DNA from: Phytophthora colocasiae
Taxonomy: Eukaryota; Oomycota; Peronosporomycetes; Peronosporales; Peronosporaceae
Assembly: GCA_018806915.1 (NCBI GenBank)
Contig: JAGKQI010000036.1
Location: 186,001-250,000, forward strand
Direction of reading: 5' to 3'
Length of the DNA stretch: 64,000 nucleotides
Shown here: one piece after another, positions 21,101-30,653 of the stretch
Layout: every line of letters begins with the position of its first letter
Numbering within the stretch: position 1 is the first letter of the stretch
Position numbers and translations under genes: made by a program
The notes under the pieces: model-generated
Databases searched by the model: none
What the model saw: the letters and a program-made list of their open reading frames with translations, nothing else
What the model was told of the DNA's origin: nothing

Positions 21101-22503
21101 TGAGCACGTGAAAGCTGGTACAAAGTGCAGTATGTGGCAGTAATAACTGTAGCTGTGCGTGGCTGTCGAGCGAACACTGCAACTTCACCTACAAAGCTCC
21201 CTTTCCGCAATTCTCGAACTTTAACACCACCCACCACAGTGTGTAAAACGCCCGTGTGCACAATATACATGGCGTTCCCGTGATCTCCAGCACGAAAGAG
21301 AGCTACACGTGCAGGCAATGCGATCAACTCCAGTAGTCGAGCCACCGCTCGAATAAAAAGCGTATCACAGCCAGCAAACACAGGTACTAAAGCGACGGTG
21401 GCTTCTAGCAGCTCCACTTGAATATCCACAGAGATCGAAGGGCACAGACGACGTGCAGCTTCTCGGTCGTTGGCTTCTGCTTGTGTGTGATATCTCTGGA
21501 GGTAATCGACAGCTTGTGCTTGGAGTTGAACTGGGACTCGATGAAATGCCAAAATGTGTTGAAACTGGTGCACGCGCGCCTCCGCCAGCTCCGCGTCGCC
21601 ACTTTCGCACTTGGAAAGCAGGAAAAACGTCGCGCACAACGACGTAAAAAGCGTAAAACCACATAATCCAACGACGATCGTGAACGCGAACTCGGTATTG
21701 TGATGAGGTAGTTCACCTTCAAAGCCTCCGGTCAGTAGGCCAAAGGCCCAAAAGAGCGACATCAGGTACTGCCTCCTTTCGGTATGATGGCCATCATGCG
21801 GGGCGTGAGGCAGCCAGTGGTTTGGTTCCTCTCCGGGCCCAGGATGGTCGTAGCCAAAGCTAAATCGTCCGCAAGCCACGAAATGGGTCATCAACAGCGT
21901 AAAACCGAGCACTTTCGTGAGTTTAAGGGCGGCGAAATGTCGTGCGTACAGGTCATCCAGGTTGGACGTTAAAGCTGGAAGACGCCACACACGTACGAGT
22001 TTGTGCATTTCCAAGAGCGATATTGATCGGGATCCAGTAGAATTCGACGGCAACAAGACGGACAACGGCAGGAGAGCCACCAAATCCGCTGCAAATGCTG
22101 GAGACGACAGATATTTCTTCCGTGCTTTTTTCACATCTCGTAAGACGTTGCCGTTCTCGTAGTAGCCTGTGTTGAGCTGGACGTAGATATCTGCACAGAA
22201 AAGAAATTCACACACGTACACGCCGATGAGTTGATACTGCGTTGCTTCGGGGTGAAACGCGGCCAGGAACGGAATCACCACAAGTTCGAAGAGAATCGCT
22301 GCGAGTCGAAGTTGCTGACAGACCCGGATGAACCGGGAGCTCGGGTCGAAAGCGTTGTGGTTCTCAGTCATCATAAGCTCCGACGAACCGGCCCGACCGC
22401 GTTGGCGTAGCAGAAGCATTGTCATCCGACTTGGTACTCGCGTTACCGACGACCGGCGACGGCTGGACAGCCGCGACACCGCCGAAGCCGGCACCACGCG
22501 CAT
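15148..22503 (-). CDS. Giant four-unit cyclic-nucleotide-binding channel (24-TM type)
   Basis: A single 7.4-kb exon encodes 2451 residues made of four concatenated units, each with a six-TM HCN/CNG/EAG-like channel core and a C-terminal cNMP-binding fold. Approximate pore positions are residue 260 (GGFEGELPHH), 949 (GRMIEPASD), 1500 (SSQGELPKT) and 2077 (SRTFVPASQ). None has the GYG potassium filter. The phosphate-binding cassette looks intact in unit 1 (GEVAVFARQPRTATV, about 446) and unit 3 (GEAALFTNTPRNAFV, about 1710). It is degenerate in unit 2, with no GE and a long insert, and in unit 4 (GEIGLLGHAVSLMTV, Arg missing). The C-terminus is Asp/Ser-rich. One polypeptide could thus build a whole pore. 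Ion selectivity and ligand are unknown. Start at 22503 is the first ATG, with Arg-rich residues after it. Confidence 0.88.
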   Translation of the reverse strand: MRVVPASAVSRLSSRRRSSVTRVPSRMTMLLLRQRGRAGSSELMMTENHNAFDPSSRFIRVCQQLRLAAILFELVVIPFLAAFHPEATQYQLIGVYVCEFLFCADIYVQLNTGYYENGNVLRDVKKARKKYLSSPAFAADLVALLPLSVLLPSNSTGSRSISLLEMHKLVRVWRLPALTSNLDDLYARHFAALKLTKVLGFTLLMTHFVACGRFSFGYDHPGPGEEPNHWLPHAPHDGHHTERRQYLMSLFWAFGLLTGGFEGELPHHNTEFAFTIVVGLCGFTLFTSLCATFFLLSKCESGDAELAEARVHQFQHILAFHRVPVQLQAQAVDYLQRYHTQAEANDREAARRLCPSISVDIQVELLEATVALVPVFAGCDTLFIRAVARLLELIALPARVALFRAGDHGNAMYIVHTGVLHTVVGGVKVRELRKGSFVGEVAVFARQPRTATVITATYCTLYQLSRAHADKLLEGYPQYAQVIKRTVAEMLQQSTMIPPTAVETISDRNEIGDSTSSETEEKKNPTLSLIQLVRLKQRLHARALARKGSNRKVMNDPSAQNDSVIPVEASTPSQKPNLEEKIAIRSPPVEVKSVVTVKAPRHSLPIPVPVLQCAQRDSFRSDNILSSRKQPKLSSRPTLVKIFPVVPQSASRRRSSFLATGINRLTMLRDNFFHDNAVRPADAIQGYYDQFAHLSTPSTYRKRWWHRVLMENGLDAESNWRMVWIAMVTTVNCYNWVVIPLLLSFSALDGLWTSWHVILMNVLADFILWIDIYVNLHLSFSVNSEKIVEPTRSAERYLSSGRFFVDLLCAWPYWIFAPMQFTHMALRLPRLICGCYRMPGLVHEVEAYFRLSSKHKLLLLAILFLMLYHIVACLYFSTTYLEGYSTGENQWLPSEDVYLQRLNSTHFLTISGDIYPSDSTHVQEIRAEQYFRSLYYAANVLAAVGRMIEPASDAEYGAALVFMLSGFFITAIVVDHVQKGFTASALEEKEFFAARSRFQRFLKRQNAPLSIHLRVNSFLDFWWSAHRGAIIDELLEDLPGAIKRDVVHSICTPAMDSLEILCSTTSKGEAEGETLFESETAAPTVQDQVEEIFLDNIKFVLYGQGEIIYRRGDYAAGMFFLLEGKVEIMLNGEIPRHVPLGGFFGTAALPVSIGRDKREGRRRSGIGLAPGIGYEERVTAVSGCIVVYISRDHLKAMQGILPSLPDLLRKMEQRLHDSRVTRSADLRSLKPRVALGTVGLNNPTMRRNLRRKQLTGLVELLAKNLEWWQRGTAIDPDWPFVGVWEALMLMASTVQCTLVMFYICFGASETPADRGFSDAVTITLELLFVLDAYLHLRLGFYEYGNKVMDLVVIQRRYLRSVRFAIDMAALVPLFIVNWSLPSRRLEVLNLNKLLRYFKASSQFHTLETKYVKLMTELRLLKLVYYSFLASHLFGCVWFDFAAHKSGVHIVLSGSSDTSTPSFGASLWGPYASLETAARGLQYLASIFWSYGLMSNSSQGELPKTVGECFFSVITMTTGFFLFAYVVGHISDVIELQDSENRHFVAKLSSLRQLLRHFDLPPSVEEKFKKYFFFKRFHSITQEHVLERVLPPSLVVDMRMFQLQPMIVKVAFLAGMEDSVTRMLVSLFTQVLYVKDEFICHFGEEGSEMFFIYTGVLDIYIPMVSPSSPTSPAEPSVFPSSASGARVSLSGLRKVNEITAGSYFGEAALFTNTPRNAFVKANTSCILYKLSRHSLELVFVRYPDWQQKVLRIVKIQQQQQRLQRLAYEAQAPDTGGGGRRRGLRRSSSRMDLFNSRAESIEQQLLSQKRGTNTSKDASRRIKLWIIQQWRKLQAAKLVVRWIIPTINYLKTIGTQLAYGSEIQGPFYLQWMRLVSTCTVYVAVMVPYRLTYDSLDRWNIIPVSLRTFEALCEVVFWVDIWFQFHIHKNQAAMELYEQDQLVGYKRERLALDLAATFPLDHFATSFSSGSSRLLLCKWLRLNRCLKVANLVYYRNEITRRSVSYEVNRAQTLWLLYLLAMFWTSCTYFAVSIYDGFGTEWQNWLPSSVLDSDDPSPELLMLRLFRGLAFAVTAFVKKSRTFVPASQINFAFALVISFIGQLVMALMIAEMANVFLLYIDNEVQFRKNHLIVERSLTRWKVSAALKRRADNFLTSWWSSHAGVDYKLIFEDLPASVRTEGIMAIAKQPLGLFVYQVFRPLMRDGLKDVGLNEFQFQSKDTSPTGVGKPETSNYGARFHLDNLTYSIAKCLRFEGYPRGENVIVEGSVCKAMYFVVRGYLLSKSISNSEMYPASRYRGGDYFGEIGLLGHAVSLMTVTSIRACDLFVLNSDQLLQVLHADPYFSLVLATAQLSVREKKTTAEVVADWFARSDSSDEENSDSNDSDSNDSSDDSEDEDDSSTNEVLNDDVKLRRESQQLRKALHGVSKENMNVWEETFALFMEMLVPKGNMGNAVQ

Positions 22504-22733
22504 GATTGATACCTCCCAGTGGAAAACGACGATGCAGACACTCGTTACGGCTCACTGCCATCACCTTCCGCTCTGAAAATACCCAAAGCCTCCGAGTCCG
22601 TCACGAAACGCCCCCGCACGACTTCACTACATCGACTAAAACGCTTCAGGAAGTTGCTGAATGGGGGAAACAAGGATTGCAAATTAACTTAGAACCGGTC
22701 TCGTCGACGACAGCAACGCGAACAATATATCTC

Positions 22734-25436
22734 CTAAAACTCGATCACGTCCGGTAACTCCGGAAGGTTTGTCAGCTTGGCGCCGCTCGACGGTGGCGGT
22801 GGTGGGGGAGGAGCGCTCGCACCTACTGAGGAGGTAGCGGCGTTCTCTACTGGGGCCGGTAACTGCGGACCGATCATGGGTTCAACAGCGTCTTGGGAAG
22901 AAGGGGCTGGGTCAGGGCCGGCAGCCTTGCCGAACGAACCCATTGCGCTCAATCCAGCCATGAAGCCCATGTTCGGACGCATGTACGCAGGTTGCATTCC
23001 AATAGGCCCACCGTAGCTGTACGGAGCAGGATACATCGGAGGGTAAGCACCAAAAGTAGCGGCCAGACCGTAGGCAGGCATACTCTGCGGGCCGACTGGA
23101 TACGTTGGCACGAAGGGTGGTGGGGCCATTTGGTACATCGGCATCGCCGCAGCAGCTTGAGGAGCAGAAACTGGAGCAGGCGCAGAAACTGAAGCGGCAA
23201 CCGGTGCTGGTACAGTAGCAGGGGTAGTTGCCGGGGCGGCAGCGACTTGTACGGGGACAGTGGCTTGTACGGGGGCATCTTCGGCTTGAACAACTGGCAC
23301 CGTTGGCGTGGGTACAGGTATAGGAGCGGGCTCAGGAGCTGCAAGCGGTTGCTGAACTGGTTCCGGTTCCGCCGGTTTCTCCACGACAACCAAAGCGTTT
23401 GACATTTGCGCTTCAGCTACTGCGGCAGCTGACGCCGCAGCACGTTCAGCGTCACGTTCCTCCTTCTTGTGGATACGGTCCGCAGGCGACGTGTACTTTT
23501 CTTTCTTCTTCGACTTCTTCTTTTCCTTCTTCTCCTTCTTCTCCTTGTGTTCGCGCTCCCTACGCTCCTCCTCGGCTTGCTTCAGCTCCACCAGCTTCCT
23601 AAGCTCAGCTTCAGCCTGACGCTGTTTCGCCTTCTCGCGTTTGAGTTTCTCCTTCATCTCGCGGCGTTCCTTCTTGTCGCGCTTTTCCTGTTCTTCACGA
23701 GCTTTGGCCTCTTCACGAGCACGCTGCTCCTCGCGGTGGGCACGAGCAAGTTCCGCTGCTTCTTGAGCAGTCCGCTCCTCCTCTTCCTTCTCCTTTATCA
23801 GGCGCTTCTTGGCTCGACGCTCGGCTCGGTATTTCTTCTTTAGTTGGCGCAGTTCTTCCGCCTCTGCGCTCTCCACCTCAGCTGTATCAGCCAACGCTAC
23901 GGGAGCCGCCACCTCCAGTTCGTCGTTGTGGCTCCTGGAACTGCGTCGGCTGCGGCTGCTACGACGTTGCTGTACTTCTTCCAGCCCAGCATCATCCTCA
24001 ACCTCGCCTTCAACAGCGATGGACTCGTCTTCAACGTGCTTGCGGTTCTTTGAGCTGCGTCGGCTACGTGTGCTGTGGCGCTGCTGCATTTCCTCCAGCT
24101 CAGCATCGTCCTCCATCTCATAATCACCAGCAATGGACTCGTCTTCAACGTGCTTGCGGTTCTTTGAGCTGCGTCGGCTGCGGCTGCTATGACGCTGTTG
24201 AATTTCCTCTAATTCAGCAACGTCCTCCACTTCGCCCTCAACTGCAATCGACTCGTCTTCAACGTACTCCTCGATGTCGCTGTCATCGGACGGTCTACTG
24301 AGGCTCTTCTTCGGGTGACGCGCATCCTTGCGCATATTGGCTAGTCTAGTAGCTGCCATTTCAGCGTACAGATCGCGATTGGACTCGAGCTTCTGTGCAC
24401 GGCGCTTCATGTTCTTCTCGTTCTCCTTCTGAGCCTCACGAGCAGCGAACTCCACGTCAATGAAGTCAGCATCTTCGTCATCGCTTCCAACCGCTGGTTT
24501 CACGACAACCGTGCCGAATCTACTAGCTCCAGCCTCTTCGAACAGGAACTTATCCGACGCCAGCGTCTTGGTCTCTCCACGAGCATCCAGCAGCTCCTTG
24601 TCCAACAACACAGGCTTGGCGTCGTCCTGGATCTCGTACTTGGACTTTGTCTCTCCATTAGCTTCCCCATAAAGTCCCCAGTCCGCAGGTTCATTCTTGT
24701 CTCCATTAGGCAGCTCCAACGAGTTAGTGGACGTTCCTGAAGTGGTCCGGAAGAGTCCGTCGTGGCCTGGGAAGTGGCTCTGGTCCTCCGAATCCGTCGA
24801 GTGTTCTGCATCTGCAGCATTAACATCACTCTCTCCTCTCTGTTTGCCGAAGGATGCACTAGTGTATGCACGTGGTTTCCCACTATCAGCAGCAGATTCA
24901 ACACTCTGTGTACGTCTCAAAGGGACGAGACTTCCCACACTACCCAACCGCATATCTCGGCCATTATTAAAGGCAGATTGGATAGCCATAAGTTCCACCC
25001 ACTTGTCTTTATCAGTTGCACATGGAGCTACACACTGGAAGAGCTTCTTGTCTCGTGTCTCCATCGTGAAAGCATGTTGATACCGGTGAAAACCGGTTTT
25101 ACCGTCCCAATCACTGATACATTTCAGTTGATGGACACTTGTCGGTTTCTCCGGGTGGGCGTCGTAGCTCTTCCTGTTCTTGTAGCTGCGCAACATGACG
25201 CACTTACGGTCATCCGCGTCCATCTCCCACGTGGCCACGCAGTAGCGGTCGTGCATCACAGGCATTTTCGCCGCGCGTTTCTTCAGCATCCCCTCCATTG
25301 CGAGCGACGGGGTGAAGTCGGACGTGAGGCTGCTGGTGCTGGCGATCTCCTCTTCGCTCAACGAGGAGTCCGCGTGGGAGTGTTTGTGCTTGCGGCGGCT
25401 CCTCAGAAATCCGCGAATGCTGCGCGGCTCAGCCAT
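22734..25436 (-). CDS. PH-domain protein with charged coiled coil and proline-rich C-terminus
   Basis: A 900-residue intronless protein, taking the ATG at 25436 (MAEPRSIRGFL) as start. The frame is open further upstream to 25703, but that extension is low-complexity and crosses likely promoter sequence. A PH domain occupies about residues 47-160 (MEGMLKKRAAK ... WVELMAIQSAF), predicting phosphoinositide or protein binding. Then come a linker with acidic and Ser-rich parts, three 38-residue tandem repeats with SRSRRSSKNRKH (forward about 23920-24265), and a very Lys/Glu/Arg-rich helix (KKEKKEKKKSKKKEK). An Ala/Pro/Val-rich low-complexity region follows, and the C-terminus has PPPPPPPSSG. The proline run could bind profilin or SH3/WW partners, but this is speculative. 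No known family was recognised beyond the PH domain. Confidence 0.8.
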   Translation of the reverse strand: MAEPRSIRGFLRSRRKHKHSHADSSLSEEEIASTSSLTSDFTPSLAMEGMLKKRAAKMPVMHDRYCVATWEMDADDRKCVMLRSYKNRKSYDAHPEKPTSVHQLKCISDWDGKTGFHRYQHAFTMETRDKKLFQCVAPCATDKDKWVELMAIQSAFNNGRDMRLGSVGSLVPLRRTQSVESAADSGKPRAYTSASFGKQRGESDVNAADAEHSTDSEDQSHFPGHDGLFRTTSGTSTNSLELPNGDKNEPADWGLYGEANGETKSKYEIQDDAKPVLLDKELLDARGETKTLASDKFLFEEAGASRFGTVVVKPAVGSDDEDADFIDVEFAAREAQKENEKNMKRRAQKLESNRDLYAEMAATRLANMRKDARHPKKSLSRPSDDSDIEEYVEDESIAVEGEVEDVAELEEIQQRHSSRSRRSSKNRKHVEDESIAGDYEMEDDAELEEMQQRHSTRSRRSSKNRKHVEDESIAVEGEVEDDAGLEEVQQRRSSRSRRSSRSHNDELEVAAPVALADTAEVESAEAEELRQLKKKYRAERRAKKRLIKEKEEEERTAQEAAELARAHREEQRAREEAKAREEQEKRDKKERREMKEKLKREKAKQRQAEAELRKLVELKQAEEERREREHKEKKEKKEKKKSKKKEKYTSPADRIHKKEERDAERAAASAAAVAEAQMSNALVVVEKPAEPEPVQQPLAAPEPAPIPVPTPTVPVVQAEDAPVQATVPVQVAAAPATTPATVPAPVAASVSAPAPVSAPQAAAAMPMYQMAPPPFVPTYPVGPQSMPAYGLAATFGAYPPMYPAPYSYGGPIGMQPAYMRPNMGFMAGLSAMGSFGKAAGPDPAPSSQDAVEPMIGPQLPAPVENAATSSVGASAPPPPPPPSSGAKLTNLPELPDVIEF
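23920..24265 (-). repeat. Three 114-bp in-frame tandem repeats
   Basis: Within the PH-domain gene, a 114-bp unit (38 codons) occurs three times. Each unit encodes an acidic segment (VEDESIAVEGEVED-like), a Glu/Gln stretch and an SRSRRSS basic Ser-rich block. The first two spacer blocks are nearly identical at DNA level (24021-24060 against 24135-24174), suggesting recent expansion. Confidence 0.9.
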
Positions 25437-26628
25437 GGGGCAACTCGGGGAATGAGTCTGGATCGACGGACTCTCTTCGTGTTTTTGTGGGCATCCTGCA
25501 TGTCTTCGGCACCTGGGCTCAATTCGGATTGGCTGGTGAGGAAGGGGAAATGATTTTTGGTTGGATGAAAACATGAATACCCATTTCTGTAGAACCTGTG
25601 CTCTTTTTGACGATTGGCGCTTCAACTTGGCGAGGGCGGAACGAGCTGTAACGTACATGCAGTCGCGGCAAGCCTCATTGAAGTGAATAATTGTTGGCGG
25701 CATGCGATATGAACGTGTGCATCGAGAAGGTCAGCTGAGTGGCCATTGCTCTCGAGAAAGTGATTTGTGCGCTGGCATCATCCAAACTCCGGAGGAACTC
25801 CGTGCGTTTAGAAAAGAAGTGTAGGCGAGGTAGGCGAACTTTTCAGGAGTTAGCTTGCAAAACAAAGGAGGGTACATGTACATACATATCCATCAAGATT
25901 TTACCAGACAAACCTTTGTCTGTCAAGAGCGCTCGAACGAATTCCTCGACAGTCGACACTACGATTGTTTCAGTATCCAGCGCTGCAAAATGGGCTCTTT
26001 TGTTGTGCGCATTTTATTCGACCCATTTTGTGTTTCCTACAACATAGTGACGCGCCTGCAATTCAAAACCTGATGTCTTCGGCTGGCGCATGAATGCTCG
26101 CGCTACAAGCGTTGCCGCATGCTTCCCACAGACAAAAACGCAAGGGGTCTCCATACTTACAGCAGGGCTTTCCCGGCTCGAAATAATGTACTGGAGGCTA
26201 CATGCACTGCGTCGCGCGTTTCTATCAAGAAGGTACCGACGCACATTGAAGTTTGTACCCTCGGAAAAGCAAATTGGACAAAGACCTACAGATACTGTAC
26301 TCTTTTACGAGTCTGACGACGCCGTAGGATACTAACACGGGACCAGTTAGATCGTCACGCAGCACGGCGACCGCACGGAATCAAGGCTATCCATGGCGGT
26401 ACTTTGAGCTTTGAACACTTGTCGTCATTGACGAGACGACTCGTCAAGTCTATATAGATGGCCAGCTTCGAGAAGATTGATCTTTGGTTGTAGCTTTCGA
26501 CGCAAAGTGGTTGATAATATGTTTTTGTTTTTGATTCCAGGAGCCACGACAACTTCCATCGTTGTCGACTACTGTTAAATGCTTTGATAAATACCTCTGG
26601 GTTTCATGCTGATCGATTTCAAGCAGCC
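25437..26628. other. Intergenic, no gene supported
   Basis: About 1.2 kb between the PH-domain gene's start and the end of FYVE-START gene A. Several short plus-strand frames (25739-26047, 26090-26335) show no recognisable motif or codon pattern. The first part should hold the promoter of the PH-domain gene. Confidence 0.5.
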
Positions 26629-28621
26629 TCATGGTTCATGCTGATATAGACGAACGGTAGGACGTGGCGCTGGCATCGTTGCAGCAAAGTTAACCTTTTC
26701 CGCGTTTGCATTCCGTCGCTTGGACTGACCAGGGTTCGAGTGCACTCGACTGACACTAAGCATGCATCGCAATAGTTCTTCCTGCTCAGCGAGGCATTGG
26801 CTGATAGAGCGAGACGATTGATACCTGTTGCTAGGTTCCTCTCGACTCAAGCCCCTACCTGATCTAGGGCCGCTCGAGCTCAGTAAAGAATCCCGACCGC
26901 TGCGGCGCTTGCTGTACTTCCTCGTAGGTAGCACAACACTGGGTCCCGCTCGTGATTGTCGACGGTATTCGGACATTGGCATCATGTCCGTTGTGTCGAT
27001 CACTTCGGTCACCTCCTGCGCGTCTGCCGGTCGCTGTAGCTTCCGGTTCGACTGTTTTCGACTGATCGAGTATCGTCCCGACATCGACAGTGTCTTACGC
27101 AGTCTCGACTTGGACGGACGAGAATTCTCATCCAGCACGGCGATGTCGTCGTCAATGACGTCCAGAGTCACAACGAACGGCGCTTCTTCCTTGTCCAAGT
27201 TGTTGTCAACGCGAGAAGTCCAAGACGATTGCGACGAGGACAACGAACTAGCGAGTCTCGATCGACCTGAAGCGTTCAGTGACGCCTTGCTGGCATCTTC
27301 CGAGTCCGTCTCGGACCAATCGGACTCGGAATATTGAGACACAACTTCATCCCACCACTCCGGTCGCGCCGTGTTCTGCTCGGTTGTATTGCTCACTGCC
27401 TTCCGTAATACTCGGCTGTTGCTCTCCGAGCTGAGCTTCCCAACGCTACTGGCATGTGTAGCTGACGAAGCACGAGCACTTGTCGCTGAGCTTCCACGAC
27501 GCGCAGTGGACACACAGGCCTTGCAAAAATGTGTCTTGACCACTTGGAAGATGCGCGACTTGGTGTTTTCACCGTAGTCCCGCGGGACATTGCGGATGAT
27601 CACACAGTGGTGGCAAAAGATATCACCACAAAGTCGGCAGTGGTAACGACGGCGAGTGGCGGCGTTGAACGGGAGCTGGCACGTCGTGCAGGCCTTCCGC
27701 AAGTGGTTGGGCACCCAATTCGTCCTGCACACCATACCCCGTTTCAAAATGTGCTTGGAATCCACAAAGAGGGGCATGTCGTTGTAGATTCGCATGAACT
27801 TTTTGAAGTTCTTGGCACTCACCGGCAAACCGGCAAAGTCGTTTTCGCTCATCATGAAGAGTTGAGTCGAGTCTGAAGAAGAACCGGTATGACGGACGAT
27901 AAGAACATTGTGCGTCTTAACGCGCTTGATTCTCAGCGATCGGTACAGGTCGGGGCACTCCTCGATCTCCACCGGTAGCGTTACACGAACACCCACGTTA
28001 CGACCGAGCTCGTCCTTGGTGTACGCCAGGTATTCCAGAAAGCAGTTGTCGCGCTTGCGTCCGAACGTCGAAGGCTGAAGACACGTCCATTTGATACCCA
28101 TGTACTCATGAGCTCTTCCTGAGCTTCTCGTGTGAATATTTTTGAGTACAACCGCGTCCACCGCGTATCCGTACATGAACTGGTTCCACTCGAAAAGTTC
28201 CTGTGACGTCTCGGCGTAGTAGAAATCCATGACATTCCGGTAGTTGCCTTGAATGCTTCCGTACAGACGGAACTCACTGTGAGAGAGCCCTGCCGGTGTT
28301 TCCTTTCGAATCGCGGTTAACGGACCTTCGGCGCCAACAGGTACCCACGGTTGGCTGTAGATCGGGTAGGCGCCTTTGGCCTCGTGTCGCTCATATTCCG
28401 CCAATGCGTTGTGGACGATTTTCTCGACCTGCTTCTCGAATCTCAAAACCTGTTCGTCCGTGAGTTTGACCTCCGGAAAGAAGTCATCAGGCAATGGAAA
28501 CGTCTTGGCATCGTTCCTGTTGAAAGGAGCTCATGGTTAGTTTATCGGAGCCCGTGAGTCAACGCAGCCAGTCGAACGTAACGTACCGAGATAACGTGCG
28601 ACTGCGCCTCGAAGCCAACAT
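26629..28621 (-). CDS. FYVE-START protein A
   Basis: First of five paralogues. Exon 1 28587-28621 and exon 2 26629-28516 (70-bp intron, GTACGT donor, phase 2) give 640 residues. A short Arg/Ser leader (MLASRRSRTLSR) precedes the family signature FPLPDDFFPEVKL. A START-like lipid-binding domain covers about residues 60-285, with the family landmark WNQFMYGYAVDAVVLKNIHT. A FYVE zinc finger follows at about 300-360; its basic motif reads RRRYHCRLCG against the canonical RRHHCR. The Ser/Arg-rich C-terminal half carries two short motifs shared with the paralogues: EVIDTTDMMPMSE and SQCLAEQEELLR. FYVE predicts PI3P-rich endosomal membranes and START a lipid cargo or sensor role; both are inferred. 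Confidence 0.88.
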
Positions 28622-29780
28622 CGTGGAAAATCGAGAACTAAACTAATCCCGAACGAGTCTTTCGAGATCCCTTCCGAGAGCTGCAAGGCCGCCACTTCAC
28701 ACCGAGAGACGGATGCGTGTAGGTCCAGCTGGGGACATTTTGCCAGCGATGTGCTTCAGAAGAGTCGCGGCAGTGTGTCGTGACTTACACACCTCGAGCG
28801 TAGCCGGAGCAGTCATTCATCCGCGTCAAGCACCTTCTCGAGCTCGAGCTCTGGTGACCAAGAATCTTGGTCACGTACAGCCATTGATCCGTCGGACGAA
28901 GCAAAATGCTGGGTTGCTCAGGCTAGTTTTTCGGATCGGACCTCGGAAATGCAGGCGGTAACTTCTGTCGCCATTGGCTTCACCATGAAGATCCTGGGTT
29001 GGTAGGCTGTAGCAGTGTACTAGCACGGTGCTGGCGTGCTCGACACGCAAGCGATTCAACGCAGCTCTTAGGTTTGGAATGTCAATGACATCATGTCATG
29101 CGTGGGGCGACAGTCGCGGCGGCCAACATAGCGTACGGATCATTCATGTTTTTTCGCGGCGAGCCAGCTCGTATAGAGAACTATCGCTCGTGGTTGGTAG
29201 CGAGTTGAGCTTGAGGAGCTTTTGCCATCTCGGCGCTCGTGTTGCAGTCCCACATTTGCAGACACAAAGTTACTAAGCATTCGGTGATACAGTCCGGGGT
29301 GGACTGTATTTGGGCCGGTGTTTGTGGCCGAAACAAAGCGCCGCCACATATCTCGCTAACCCCCGTAAAAGATGCGATGTTTGCAACGAAAGCGATGAGG
29401 AACGGATGAAGAGGAGAGAGATACACTCTCATGGGCGCTTCAAGTCCAGCGCTTTGGATCAAAGTTTGAGTGAGGAAACAGCGAGATGCGGTTACGAGCC
29501 GAAACTCGAGAAGTCAAGACGAACACGAACTGCGATCACTGGCGCAAGTCCCTCGATGCGGTCTCCACTGGAGGCTCCAGTGGAGCGTCTCTAGAGACTT
29601 CCCGGCGCATGCAAGGCACATTGGCATCGCACGCTTCAAGCATCCCGGTGCGTGGCAAGTTTGCTTTTGTCAGCTTCTGATGGCGTCGCTGAATTTGCCG
29701 CGTTTGCCGGCCCTTGAGCAAGGTCCAAATGGAAGACAGTCACTCCTTGCCCGCACCAGCTTGACAAGCCATCGATGAGT

Positions 29781-29829
<49 letters not shown>

Positions 29830-30653
29830 TGTCGCGGAAGCCCCACGGCCGCGGAGTCATTTCGGCTCGGTGTGTGTGGCAGACGGCCTGAGGGTTTGCC
29901 GAGCGCCGTCTTGCTGGAAAACGAGCACGGTACCATTCCGTATGTTACGCCCCAGAGCCATTTCAAACAACGTTTAGCACCAAGCGGACATTGAAGTGGT
30001 CGACCACTTCGAAAGAATGCATATGCAGTACTGTACCGCCAAGTGGCCAACGGCGAGCAGGAAGACATCGCACTTGCTTCATGAGGCACCTCGCTCTGAG
30101 TTCTGCTCGCTGCATGCTAACTCCTCACGTTCATTGCAGCCAGAGCCGGCAAAGTGCGCATGATAATACACCGTCACGGCTGCTGCAGTTGTGGTTGATG
30201 GAGAACCAGTTCTCTGGACGGAATCCTGTCACTAACAAGACTGGTGTGGAGCTCCACGCGCGACTAAGGCCTACAGAGCCGTACGCAGCCTAAAGTCTCG
30301 GCTCCCGGTCGATCAGCGCGCCCAAAAGCTGCTTCAAGCCTTTCCGCCCTTGTGCCGTCGCCGCTCAAATCTCCATTCGCTTCTCCGGCGCCACGAAACC
30401 GGATGTCTGTTCTCCCACAATGCATAGAGGAGCCCCGACGCGAAAGGCGCAGGTTCGCATTGACAAGTCAAGCTGCAAGGCATTGCAGTGTTGCAGCATT
30501 GCACACGTTGGACGGGCCAGCACAATCGCGCACAGCACTCAGCACGAGTTTGTCTGTGATCTGTGCCCCGCCACACTGGAAAAGGAGCGTTTGGTGTTAG
30601 GTGCGTCGTCGTACACCGAGTAATTAGCTTGCTTGCGTGCTGTCTTCTAGTAC
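28622..30653. other. Large divergent intergenic region between FYVE-START A and B
   Basis: About 2 kb with no supported gene. It contains a 45-bp CT microsatellite and a self-complementary CTCCACTGGAGGCTCCAGTG stretch near 29570. It separates two divergently transcribed paralogues and may hold both promoters. Confidence 0.5.
29782..29826. repeat. (CT)n microsatellite
   Basis: About 22 uninterrupted CT dinucleotides. Translated frames across it (LSLSLS or RERERE) are spurious. Confidence 0.98.

Noticed and set aside
15148..22503. Four-domain ORF as a classical Nav/Cav channel
   Set aside because: Each unit is followed by a cNMP-binding fold and the pore loops do not match Na or Ca channel filters.
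25437..25703. N-terminal extension of the PH-domain protein to 25703
   Set aside because: No domain content, and the ATG at 25436 precedes a typical basic start; the extension is probably 5' leader.
29636..30089. ORFs across the CT repeat encoding RERE or LSLS runs
   Set aside because: Pure consequence of the microsatellite.
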